From Azolla caroliniana (taxonomy: Eukaryota > Polypodiophyta), in assembly GCA_043228905.1 (NCBI GenBank), contig JBHGNT010000020.1:10974001-11038000 (forward strand): DNA of 64,000 bases, read 5' to 3'. The position numbers were made by a program, and so were the translations under genes. A model generated the notes under the pieces. The model was given only the letters and a program-made list of their open reading frames with translations. It did no database searches and had not been told where the DNA came from. The first letter of the stretch is position 1, and every line of letters begins with the position of its first letter. Shown here in pieces: positions 32,759-43,636 of the stretch.

Positions 32759-32913
32759 GCTCAAGCCTGAACCGAACTGTTACACCGTTTTTAAATGGTT
32801 TTAAGGTTCGATTCGGTTCAGGCTTGAGCTTCTTTAACTAACCGGTTTGAGCTCGATTTGGGAGGGCTCAAGCCGAGCCGAGCTGAGCCGAGCCGATTTG
32901 GGCCAAACCGGTT
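32759..32913. repeat. Double inverted repeat upstream of the first host gene
   Basis: GCTCAAGCCTGAACCGAA (32759-32776) is perfectly inverted at 32812-32829. A second pair, AACCGGTTTG (32840-32849) and CAAACCGGTT (32904-32913), follows, with CCGAGCCGAGC repeats between. It lies about 100-250 bp before the start codon at 33008 and may be a small foldback element or promoter structure. Confidence 0.65.
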
Positions 32914-33007
32914 AAGGCTTAATCGGCTTGTAACCAAAGGAGGCTACTTTTGTAGATATCCCAAACAGTCAAAACCTCTCTCTCTCTCTGTCTCTGTCTC
33001 TGTCTGT

Positions 33008-36000
33008 ATGCTCTCCATGGCCATGGCGATGGCGCCTCTGTGGACCTCATCACCCAATGCACCTGACACTCCACGTGCCCCTTCACATGCGTTTTCGAGT
33101 TCTCTTCATCACCATCATCACGATGGCCTCTCATTTCTTTGCTTTCGACAGCTCAAACCTAAAGCTCAGCTTCTGGTGCGAGCTATGGCCCCTGTTGGTG
33201 AGGCCCATCACAGGGGGAAACGATTTATTCCTCCTTTTTCTTTCTTACATCTATGCAATTCCTTTCTTTTCTTTTCTTTTCTTTTCTTGTTGTTGTCGTT
33301 CTGATGGTGTAGAGTGAAGGCAGAGGTGATGCAGAGGACTCTGAGAGAGATAACCTTGTGGCCGAGTTTATGCGTTACGTGAATTCCACCGAGCAATCCT
33401 GGCCTTTGGATGGCCGGCGACCGACAGCCCTGATGCCTCCGAATACCGTAGTAAAAGTGCAGGTACCAGTCTCTACTAAATACGCCTCTAGCCCTAATTT
33501 GTAACCCTATTTCTACCTAAGACATCCATATCCATATCCACTACTTTACTAGTCAATGCCACTGTGGAATCTAAGTTTGAACGCATGACCTTCTGGTCTC
33601 CAACAGACAACCTTAGCAACCAAGCTACAATAGTCTGTGATATTTACACATCAGGGTTAGAATTTATATTTACATCATTATTACTCATTATGAATTTAGA
33701 TTTTTTCCCATGTCTTATATAGAATCCATGAAGAATGCTTTGCATTATAAAGAAGTTAGATACATTATAAAGCTGAATCGGCACATCATATAATAATTCA
33801 AGGATAGGTTGTATAATGTTTTATTTTAGAATTGTGTAAAGTTCAAGGTGACAAATAAGGTTTTTATTTCAACCTAAGAAAGTCTGTTTTTGATGAAATT
33901 TGTTTGAATTGTGACAAAGACTTGATTTTTAATAGTTAGAGTTCTAAAGTAGAACCAAAAGAAAATGTAAAAACTGGAATGAAAACTACTGATTTCACTG
34001 TTTGATCCTCCATGAATGTGATTCTGTGGTTTTATCAGATCAGCAAAAGGTATCCATAGTGTTGTTTGGTGTTGGCTCCAGCCTGGTGAGGAGTTCTTCA
34101 AAGCTAGTAAAACCTTTTAGGAAATTCCAAAACAACACATTCTTTTTCTGGTACGCAAAGGCAGTATAGATCTAATATGCATCTAATGCTTCAGCAAGGT
34201 CATGTATGGTATAATCTGTCTCTGGGAAACACTTTTCTGCGTGCTTCTGCTTCTCAAGAGGGTCTCTCTATGCATATGTACCTGGACTAGAAAGAGCTGC
34301 AGTTATCTTTGGAGTTTGACCAGATGACGAAGAGTAGGGATTGAAAACCCTGTTTAAAGAGACGATCAAAGAAGTGCCATTGACTTCATACAGTGGCAAA
34401 TGAAGTGTTCCCTTTTAAGATATTTGGCATATCTTGCAATGGGTGTACAAATTTGCATAACTCATCAATATCACATTTTAGGTCATATGATCTGTAGTAT
34501 GCTGGGTGGGATAGTATGAAGCATGCTCTCTATTGAGAAGAAGATGAAATCCATATTTATCTGTAGCTCTTTCTATTGGCCTAGCTATGTCCTTTGACCT
34601 TCAACTGACGCGGTTCTATCTCATAATACTACTAATGTCTGAGTGGGTCAGGGTAATGGATGGCCCATCTAGGCTATGTTATCCATATCCAAGCTGTGTA
34701 GCTGAATTGATCCAAATGATACAAACATAAAAAAGGATAGAAAGAATGTATGGTTCCATCATCTAGCTATGGAGGAAAACATGTCAGTAGCCTCGTCAGA
34801 ATGTTTCCTTTATCAACACAAACAAAACCCCATAAGGTTGGGCTTAAAGCCACTAATTTTCCAAATAATGATTCTTATCCCATTGATGGCAAATGCACAT
34901 AAGCTTCAAACAGAGCTTCTCGAGCTGCCATATCTCGAATTTCTTGGGAACTCCTTGATTTTATTTGTTTGGTTTATTTTGGTGTGATGTATACACCCTG
35001 GAATTTTAGTATTTGAACTATCCTCAATTGTGTATGTATGGATCTCTCATGATCCTTCTAAGTTAAGTTTCCAACACAAGTGATAGAATGAACTCGCAGT
35101 TTGATCTGAGTGAAAAAGTACATTAAGAAAGGATATGAACATTACCAATATATATTTCAGTCAGTCATGCATACAAGTCTCCAACTAAGATGATGATAGG
35201 GTTGATCATCAACACATATGTTTTCAATATATATTGTGGTAAGTATTGTGCTTCATTAGTCTTCATTAATGTGGACATTGAATGGATATCACGGACTTAT
35301 GTTGCACATATGATGTATCTAACAATAATCTACCTCTTAAAATTTGAATTCCTGTTGATTGCTTGTAGATGGATGCCTTGATGAGGAATGATTGGCCTGA
35401 AGATAATAGTGGTGTAAGGACAGCCTTCAAATTCTCTATGCCTGCCGGAGTAGAAGAAATACTTTCAGGGCAGGTGGAAATATTTAGTTTAAACTAGTTT
35501 CAAATTTATTTTATCAGTATTTAAGATATTTATAAAATTTAAACTTTGAAAGTATTGTCCTAGGGGCTAGGATCCTCGAAACCATAGGTTGGAATCTCAA
35601 ATGTTGACAGTGGCTTCCAAATAAGGAAGAAGAAGAAAATTGTGGATTTCATTATGGCTTATTGTTGCCAAAAGAGAAAGATGAAGGAAAAAACAGCGCA
35701 TGTGATCATTTTTCTTGATCGTTGTATCTCATTCTAACAGGTGCCTGAGTCTGTGCCAGTTGCAAGAGCATGGGATGCTGCAGAAAGGTACCTAACAATG
35801 GAAGAATTTTGTGTGGCTTTGAGGGATCCTATGTATACACCAATCATCAATTGTATGAACTGGGAGGTGAAAAAATCACTTGCTTTGTTTTTCTTTATTT
35901 TAACTTCTAAAAAGAACGTGCTATGAGTTTGAATATATCATCACCCCTTGCTATGCCTCTAGGTTCCTTATATGATTTCTTGCAAGAAACTGTCGTAAGA

Positions 36001-37023
36001 TGTGTATGTGTATGCACTTAAAATGTCTTTGTTTTGTATTATACGATGCCAGATTGTCTCCCCAGTAATCTTTCATGGACCAGCTGATAGGAAAGCTTTG
36101 CAGTGTGTGAAGGTTACTTTCCAAACATCAAAAGGCACTGAAGCATCCTGTGCATACACCTTCTGTTTACAAAAGGTATCAGGATTTGCATGATACCACC
36201 AACAACTTCTCTTGATCTAAATAACACTCATGTACATGCTTTTGCTATAATTTTAACTTTTTTTTTTTATCTTAGTGACAGATAATCTACTGGTTGTTAA
36301 AACCTCAATGTGAGGTGAAAATGCCAACCAGAGATGATTCTTTTATCACAAGGAAAATGGCATTGTATCCATAGTATGAACCATACGTGCATTTCACATT
36401 CGCGAATGTTTCAACCATTCGCGTAATAAAAACACCCTCAAAGAATGATAAATACCAGCTTTTGGATAAACTATTTATTATGAGGTAAATAAGCCTAAAA
36501 AATGGAAAAAAGCAAAAACAAACATTCAAAAATGGGGAAAAACAAAAAAAAACACAAGAATGTTTGAATAACATTCGCATTCGTTTTCCAACGTAGGAAA
36601 ACGAATGTTATGCTAGACGAACACGAACTTTACGAACTATGATTGTATCTATTAAATTACTACATCATCAAGATACCCCTAACTTTTAGAGTATTTGCGA
36701 GGATACTCCTAAGTGTGTAAACTTTACCAGAATATCCCTCAATAGTGTAACATTTTCGGAAACTTGTAATTTGATCTTGCATAGGAGTATATATATCTGG
36801 GCAATGTTTGAAAACTTAGGAGTGTCTTGGTGTCTTGTGAACTTTGTTAATAACTTGTATTCTCAACTATGTTTGTTATTAAAAAGAGAATGTAAATATA
36901 AGCACATTACACATGTATACTTCATTTTTCGTGTGTTTACATTTTTGTTAGGTTCAAAAAGGTGCATACCGAAATTGTTGGATGGTTGTTGGTGTTCGAT
37001 GTGGAGATTATGCCAATGTGTAA
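33008..37023 (+). CDS. Probable plastid-targeted protein, DUF4864-like, six exons
   Basis: Exons: 1 from ATG 33008 (3' end uncertain), 2 33313-33462, 3 35369-35473, 4 35741-35866, 5 36053-36175, 6 36952-37023 (TAA). Introns 2-5 are GT-AG and exons 2-6 are all phase 0. Encoded blocks are DNLVAEFMRYVNSTEQSWPL, RPTALMPPNTVVKVQ, MDALMRNDWPEDNSGVRTAF, VPESVPVARAWDAAERYLTM, MYTPIINCMNWE, IVSPVIFHGPADRKALQCVK and GAYRNCWMVVGVRCGDYANV. Exon 1 is rich in Ser/Ala/Pro/His with few acids (MLSMAMAMAPLWTSSPNAPD), as in a chloroplast transit peptide. The tail pattern resembles plant DUF4864/NTF2-like proteins; I am only moderately sure of the family, and no reaction can be assigned. The donor of exon 1 is unclear: the best-looking site (33198, G|GTGAGG) is in the wrong phase, and CTG|GTGCGA or CCT|GTTGGT would fit. 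Intron 2 holds a SINE and intron 5 a foldback element. Confidence 0.72.
33551..33640 (-). mobile_element. tRNA-derived SINE copy in intron 2
   Basis: The complement reads TAGCTTGGTTGCTAAGG (box A-like), GGAGACCAGAAGGTCATGCG and GTTCAAAC (box B-like), then ATTCCACAGTGGCATTGACT. It is the same body as 21936-22036 in the other orientation. Confidence 0.7.
36366..36647. repeat. Foldback-like sequence in intron 5 with CGAATG motifs
   Basis: CATTCGTTTTCC (36578-36589) and GGAAAACGAATG (36596-36607) form a perfect 12-bp stem with a 6-nt loop. CATTCGCGAATG near 36398-36409 is itself palindromic, and TCATTCG/CGAATG variants recur. The outer ends show weak inverted similarity (about 36366 against 36640). 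Possibly a MITE. Confidence 0.45.
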
Positions 37024-38768
37024 ATTTGGAGAAAGGCGGGAATCATCCATCTTTAGAAGATATTCAAGGCTTTAATAGATTAAGTAAGATTCAATATGAG
37101 AATCACAAAATCAATGAGTCACAATGAGAGTTTGTCTTGTATTTGTAAAATATATTGCATTTTCTCCCTTTAATATTGTTCACGATGCTAGGGTTCATGG
37201 GTTGTAAAAACACAAGGATGAAAAATAAGGACAATAAAGATTAATTTTCTCTTTGATTGTCACTTTTTCGCTAAAACCTAATGGGATATTACACACAATT
37301 CTTTTAATTATAATGAAGTTGAGTTGTTGCATTTGATGTGTTAGTTTTTATTAGTCAGAAATATTATAGCTTAGTGATTCCTAAATGAAGCATCCATAAA
37401 TTAAGTTCTATGAAAGACATGTCGGTCCATTCGAAGTACTAAGAGTAGATGATGTGCCATGATATGGTAGAAGGACAGATGTGGACATCACATGTGCAAT
37501 TGTTCAAGAGCGACTATAGATGCATGCATTGTTGATGAAAGTGAGTATTTCTTGACTTGGTGTAAGAACACCACATTGTATTCAAGGTGATTTGCCTTGT
37601 AGATACTAGAAGGTTGGACCATCACATATATTCAACAATGAAATAGTATGCTTATGTTAGAGATTGGTCAAATCATTTTTAATCGCATAGGAACTTTGAA
37701 GATGCGCATGGGGCCACATTTAATTTAAATTGCCACCACATTTTAGATGGAAAGGGTTGAGCATCAATGTCCTCCAAAGCAATTAATTAGGAGGTTTATT
37801 GCCTCATCTATTCAAAAATTGATGATTTTTGTTCGTTTGCCCTTTCTAAGTCAATGCATTGTAAAAGCTATAGGTTGGGAGTTTGACTTCATTTCACATT
37901 CTTGATAGGCAATAGATCCACCACTTTAAGTAAGGAGAAATTGGTGAAGTAATTCTTAATAAAATATCAATGGTATATTAGCTAAATATGTCTACTAACT
38001 AGCATTGTTTTTTATGGAAGTAATTCTCTCTTAGGTACTAATGACGAAAGGACAATTTTACATGCCTAGCACATTGCCTCTAATCAAGGAATGTAGTGAG
38101 AAACAATGTGTAAAAGCCAATGATTTGCACGTCTTCTTTCTTTTTTTCCTCCAAAACAATGATTTGCACCTCTTGCAAACCATTATGAGACAAAAGAAGA
38201 AATAGTATAAAGAACTATAAATATAGCACAATCTTCCTAAGGAGAGACTATTTCTAACTGGAAGTGGACAAGGTCATAACATTTTGTTTTTTCCAAGGCT
38301 TCACACACTACTTTTCAAATTAGGCTTTTGGAAACAACATATTGGGAGAGCCAAAAAGCTACTCTCGTAGCTAACCAATAATCAGATAAGGTTGACTTGA
38401 CATTTGGTAGCTCCAAATAAGATAAGACCAAGTCTTAGCAATTGTGTAACTGATCAAAACAAAGTTACTCTTCGAAACAAGTATTGCAAAGTGTAGAAAT
38501 CAAATACAAGCATTTAACATAAGTGATGGTTTAGCATTCATTACATGGAGGAATTTGAAGCCAAGGAAAGGCGACGACGGATGTCTGTCTTCGGAGCTAT
38601 TGGAAGTTAAAATTTGAGCCCAATAAAAGAGTGTGGAAGTGCGCGCACTGCCAATATCCTTATACACAATAGGTGAGAGACGAGGGGGGCGAATCCCAAG
38701 CCGACACTGGAGTGTGCAATAACGAGTGCATATAACGAAGCTGATAACGTGGTGGACTGTGAGCGAAG
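37024..38768. other. Intergenic, no gene recognised
   Basis: 3' flank of the first gene and AT-rich intergenic DNA with no open frame of note. Nothing repetitive is obvious up to 38760. Confidence 0.5.
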
Positions 38769-38793
38769 CACGATGGAGTTTAGGGTTTAAGGT
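38769..38793. promoter_or_regulatory. Telo-box-like TTTAGGG cluster
   Basis: TTTAGGGTTTAAGGTTTAGGGTT contains two TTTAGGG units. On the minus strand this is AACCCTAAA, the plant telo box found in 5' regions of growth-related genes. No gene is evident on the minus strand beyond it, so function is open. Confidence 0.4.
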
Positions 38794-38948
38794 TTAGGGT
38801 TCGATGATGAAACAACGGAACGAGGTGGACGAGAGGAGATCGGAGTGCGAGCGGTGGAGAGTCTTCTCTTCTTCTCATTCTCATTCTCATTCTCTTCTTT
38901 GGAGGAGGAGCCACATAAGAAGCCAGAAGAAAGACACTTAGACAAGAC

Positions 38949-39621
38949 ATAAAGAAGAAGAAGAAGAAGAAGAAGAAGAAGAATGTTAAATATCATAAAT
39001 AAATAAATAAATAGATAGATAGATAAATAAATAAATAAATAAATAAATAAGTGAATAAATAAGTGAATAAATAAATAAATAAGTGAATAAATAAGCAAAG
39101 AAGAAGAAGAAGAAGAAGAAGAAGAATGTTAAATATCATAAATAAATAGATAGATAAATAAATAAATAAGTGAATAAATAAGTAAATAAATAAGTGAATA
39201 AATAAATAAATAAGTGAATAAATAAGTAAATAAATAAGTGAATAAATAAATAAATAAGTGAATAAATAAGTGAATAAATAAATAAATAAGTGAATAAATA
39301 AGTAAATAAATAAGTGAATAAATAAATAAATAAGTGAATAAATAAGTAAATAAATAAGTGAATAAATAAATAAATAAATAAATAAGTGAATAAATAAGTA
39401 AATAAATAAGCAAATAAATAAGTGAATAAATAAATAAATAAATAAATAAATAAGTGAATAAATAAGTAAATAAATAAATAAATATGTGAATAAATAAATA
39501 AATAAATAAGTGAATAAATAAATAAATAAACAAATAAATAAGTGAATAAATAAGCAAATAAATAAGTGAATAAATAAATAAATAAATAAATAAATAAGTA
39601 AATAAATAGATAAATAAATAC
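38949..39621. repeat. Compound microsatellite (AAG)n and (ATAA)n with higher-order structure
   Basis: (AAG)n runs (38949-38982, 39099-39125) are each followed by ATGTTAAATATCATAAATAAAT, so a block of about 150 bp is duplicated. After that come about 470 bp of ATAA units interrupted by GTGA and GTAA at regular steps (AAATAAGTGAATAAATAAGT). Long open frames on the minus strand here are artefacts of the 4-bp period. Confidence 0.93.
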
Positions 39622-39875
39622 TCTGTTTCTTCTTCTTCTTCAGCCCCATAGACTAAGTCTTAACGATCCAAACCTCTGACAGACAGACAGACAGAGAAGA
39701 CACAGAGAAGGAAGAAGTGCTTCCCCTTCCTCTGCTCCTGCGCTTCCTTCCCCATTTTCTCCCTGCCTCCTCTTCTCTTCCAAATTTCCCTCCTCTCTTT
39801 TTCATTTCGGTCTCTGAATCCTTCTCCCTCTTGCTTTTCTCATCCTTGGCCCTGTCAATTTGCTTTCCCTCTGCT

Positions 39876-39898
39876 CCCCCCCCCCCCCCCCCCCCCCC
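39876..39898. repeat. Poly-C run in the presumed leader of the kinase gene
   Basis: An uninterrupted run of 23 C lies about 100 bp before the start codon at 40000, in a CT-rich leader (39640-39960). Its length could be a sequencing or assembly artefact. Confidence 0.8.
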
Positions 39899-39999
39899 TT
39901 TCCCATTTAGTATTATTTTCTCTAGTTTGCATCTCTATAGATCTGACACTCTCTGATTTATCAAACCAGAACCTCTGATCTCTAAATTCTAACACACGA

Positions 40000-42900
40000 A
40001 TGGCTTTCTGCAACTTCTTCTGTTGGCCCGCAAGAGGCGAGCATTTGAATTCATTCGAGAACTCCCCGTTTGGTAATACGGGCCCTAATGCTAATGGTGG
40101 AGGTAAAAGCTTCTGTTTCTTACATATAACAAGAAACCTACTTTAAAACTAATCTGTGGCAGAAAAAGGCAATCTACAACCCAAAGTCAATTGTAGAACC
40201 CCCAAAGTCAATCTACAAGAAATCCCAATTTCTAATTTTGAATTCACAAATCTTTCTTTCTAGCATATCCCTAAATCTATTCTACAACCTCAAATGCCTT
40301 GATCCAGAAAATGATGGGTTGGAGTGAAATCTTTTATCCAGAGAATCAAAGATTGCCTATTTATTCTCTGCAAGAAAATATAGAATTGATCGCTAGAAAA
40401 TTCATGTTAGAAAAAAATATGAATGCCCTCAGATTCTAACCTATATGTGAAATTCTTCGAAGATCCTTAGAAAAAATATGAATGCCCTCAGATTCTAACT
40501 TATATGTGAAATTCTTCGAAGATCCTTAGAAAAAATATGAATGCCCTCAGATTCTAACTTATATGTGAAATTCTTCGAAGATCCTTAGAAAAAATATGAA
40601 TGCCCTCAGATTCTAACCTAAATGTGAAATTCTTTGAAGATCCCTACAAACTAACTCATACATATGACAATGGTTGTGAAGAAGGAAATCCACCAAACTA
40701 AGATGGTGCATATCTCTGTCAAAACAGAATGTATTAGTATTGTGACGGCCCTTATTATCAACCTATATATGACACCTTTGAAAGATCCTTAACATTTTAA
40801 TAAAAGATACGGGCAAATTTTTGAAGATGGAACCCATGCCTAACTAAGATGACATCATATTGGGAAAAAGTATTGATGGTTTGGATATGCAACCTAAGTG
40901 TAGATGTGTGTTCATGTAGCAGGTTATCCGGGAGTGCAAAGAGTCAATCCACCCACACAGAATCCCATTCAACAACCTCTACAACCTATTGAAGTACCTG
41001 TTATACCACTTGAAGAAGTACGAGCTGCAACTGAAAATTTTGGATCGAATACTCTAATCGGTGAAGGTTCTTATGGACGTGTTTATCTTGGCAAGCTGAA
41101 GAATGGACGTCAGGCGGCAATTAAAAAACTCGATGCTAGCAATCAACAAGACTCCGATAATGAATTCTTGTCTCAGGTTTTGTTTTCTTCGATCCAGTTG
41201 AATGGTTTCCTTATTCCGAACAATGAGACAATTAAGTAAATAGGTATAGAATTTAATAATTTTACATGTTATTTTTAGATTGTGGTGTGCTAATAATGTA
41301 ATTTGTAGATATCGAGAATTTCAAGGGTGAAAAATGAAAATGTTGTGGAGTTGCTGGGGTATTGCCTTTCCGGAGACAACCGAATATTGGCGTATGAATT
41401 TGCAACAATGGGCTCTCTACATGATATGCTGCATGGTAAAAAGAAAAAATCATTTCTGTAAACTTCTTTACCTAAAGAGAAATCATAACATATCTGAAGT
41501 GGGATCTATGTTGAATTTATTGGTTTGATTATATGATATTCGGATTCTGTTAAGAAGTGATATACACAGATTGAATAGGAAAATGGTGCATGTAACTTGT
41601 CACAGTTTGCAGTGGTAAGGAGTTTTTTAAATAGGCTTTGAAAATGTATGTTGCATAGAGAGTTTACACGTAGTTTCCCATAGATCTCATAATATTATAT
41701 CACATTTCTGAGGTGAAAACACATCGAAGGTCTTGAAATGCATGTGATATAAAGAGTTCACATACAGTGACACTCCTTAAAACTCGTTTGTTTTACTATA
41801 GTTGTGAATTGTGATCTCATAAATATTATATCATATTGACCAGGCAGGAAAGGCATCCAAGGTGCTCAACCAGGGCCTGTCCTCGATTGGATGCAACGCG
41901 TAAAGATTGCAGTGGGAGCCGCTAGGGGCTTAGAATACTTGCATGAGAAGATGCAGCCTTCAATTATCCACCGAGATATCCGTTCGAGCAATGTTCTACT
42001 CTTTGATGAATACGTTGCCAAAATCGCTGATTTCAACCCATCAAATCAAGCACCAGACATGGCTGCTCGCCTTCATTCGACTCGCGTTCTTGGAACCTTT
42101 GGTTACCATGCTCCAGAGTAAGGCATCACATTTCTCTTTCCATTCTTTGGGAAACTTAAATTGTATTCTTCTTTGGGGGAGAAATACTACAATATTATTG
42201 GGTCAGCGTGTCTTCAACATGTTTTCAAAATTGATGAGAATAGCCCTTTGTAGGATAGCTTTTTTCTCTTGCAGAATGATATTCTGTGTGCTAAAAGTGT
42301 ACCTCTTTGTATATGCTAAGCCAAAAATCTTTATCTTCAGGTATGCAATGACAGGACAGTTGACCCAGAAGAGCGATGTCTATAGCTTTGGAGTAGTCTT
42401 GTTGGAGTTATTGACTGGAAGAAAGCCAGTAGACCACACACAACCAAGGGGTCAACAAAGTTTGGTTACCTGGGTGAGATTACTTTCACATTATACAAAC
42501 ATATGCATACTTATAGGTTATGTATGTATTTACCTATGTGATTGACTATCACAATGAGAATGTTTCCTTAGCAATCTTTTGTAAATGGGCAGGCAACTCC
42601 AAGATTGAGTGAAGACAAAGTGAAGCAATGTATTGATCCTAAGCTTCCAACAGACTATCCAATCAAAGCAGTTGCAAAGGTACAATTAGTCTGTCTCTAG
42701 TATGCACGAACTTTATGAAATCCTTAACCTCTGTTCACAGTCAAGTAGTTCTGCTTTGCACTGTAAGAATAGCATGTCCACTAGTTTACTTAGCATTCAT
42801 GCTCTTCTAACTAGTAAAAGAAAATATGTAGAAGCTAATTATGCTCTTCTTTTCTCTCCGGGTGATTACTAACTTCGAGTCTCAATACAAAGAATGGAAA

Positions 42901-43636
42901 ATGAGTTTTCGTTGTTTCTTAAATTCCATTAGATAACATTTGAAGATCATTACCAAATTATGCTCGAATGTTTTTTTATTCCCACCTGCTTTTTAACTTT
43001 CCATTACTTTCCGAAATGCCGTAGGTAAATTCACATTTATAAGGTTGCATTTGGGGAAATAAAAAAAACGTATGGGGCATTTGAGAAGATAAATAAAAAC
43101 ACGGAAGTATTTTAGAGTTTTCCCTGGAATCTGTTGTGTGTTTACAGATTATATAAAAGAAAGTTGTAATTAATTCTATTTAAGAAAACGATTTCAACAC
43201 TAGCTTATACTTGGATATGCTCATGTTTTTGATAAATTGGTGGGCAGGCTAGGCTGGTATAAATAGGATTCTCTTTAGTGTCTGTTGGTTAATTCTGCAG
43301 GAGAGAATGAAAACTTGGGGCCATTTTAGGGAACTAAAGAATAGCTCAGGAGGTATCAGGAATTGTTTGCTCCGAAGAAATGAAACAATAAAGTTTGTGT
43401 AGTAAAGAAAACTCTAAACCCTAATTAATATGCTTCCAAACAACAACTAAAAACTTTGATCGAATGTTGGATTAAAATAGAAAAGAGCATTAACGCGATG
43501 TTTTGATTGGATGTAGATGGCAGCTGTAGCAGCCCTTTGTGTTCAATATGAAGCTGATTTCCGACCAAATATGAGTATTGTTGTGAAGGCTTTGCAAGCA
43601 TTACTTACTCCTCGATCAACTACTGTCCCAACTTGA
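40000..43636 (+). CDS. PTI1-like serine/threonine (tyrosine-type) protein kinase, seven exons
   Basis: Exons 40000-40102, 40923-41176, 41309-41435, 41844-42117, 42341-42473, 42593-42679 and 43517-43636 join in frame to 365 aa, the usual PTI1-like length. Splice sites are all GT-AG. The Cys-containing N-terminus ([15 protein letters not shown]) suits lipid anchoring by S-acylation, as in PTI1 proteins. Kinase features: glycine loop GEGSYGRV (about 81-88), AAIK Lys102, HRD with Asp206 ([14 protein letters not shown]), DFN at 224-226 in place of DFG (as often in this family), activation segment with [23 protein letters not shown], and [23 protein letters not shown]1-like kinases act at the plasma membrane downstream of receptor-like kinases and OXI1/AGC kinases in defence and oxidative signalling. 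That role is known for the family, not shown here. Intron 1 carries a 59-bp tandem array. Confidence 0.93.
40411..40646. repeat. 59-bp tandem array in kinase intron 1
   Basis: Four copies of GAATGCCCTCAGATTCTAAC... start at 40421, 40480, 40539 and 40598 (59-bp steps), differing by one or two bases. The last copy is more diverged. Confidence 0.95.

Noticed and set aside
38769-38793. Telomere or interstitial telomeric array
   Set aside because: Only two TTTAGGG units; too short, more like a telo box.
38787-39649. Open minus-strand frames of 100-218 codons (LFIYLFIHLFIY type)
   Set aside because: A 4-bp repeat without stops keeps all frames open; pure microsatellite artefact.
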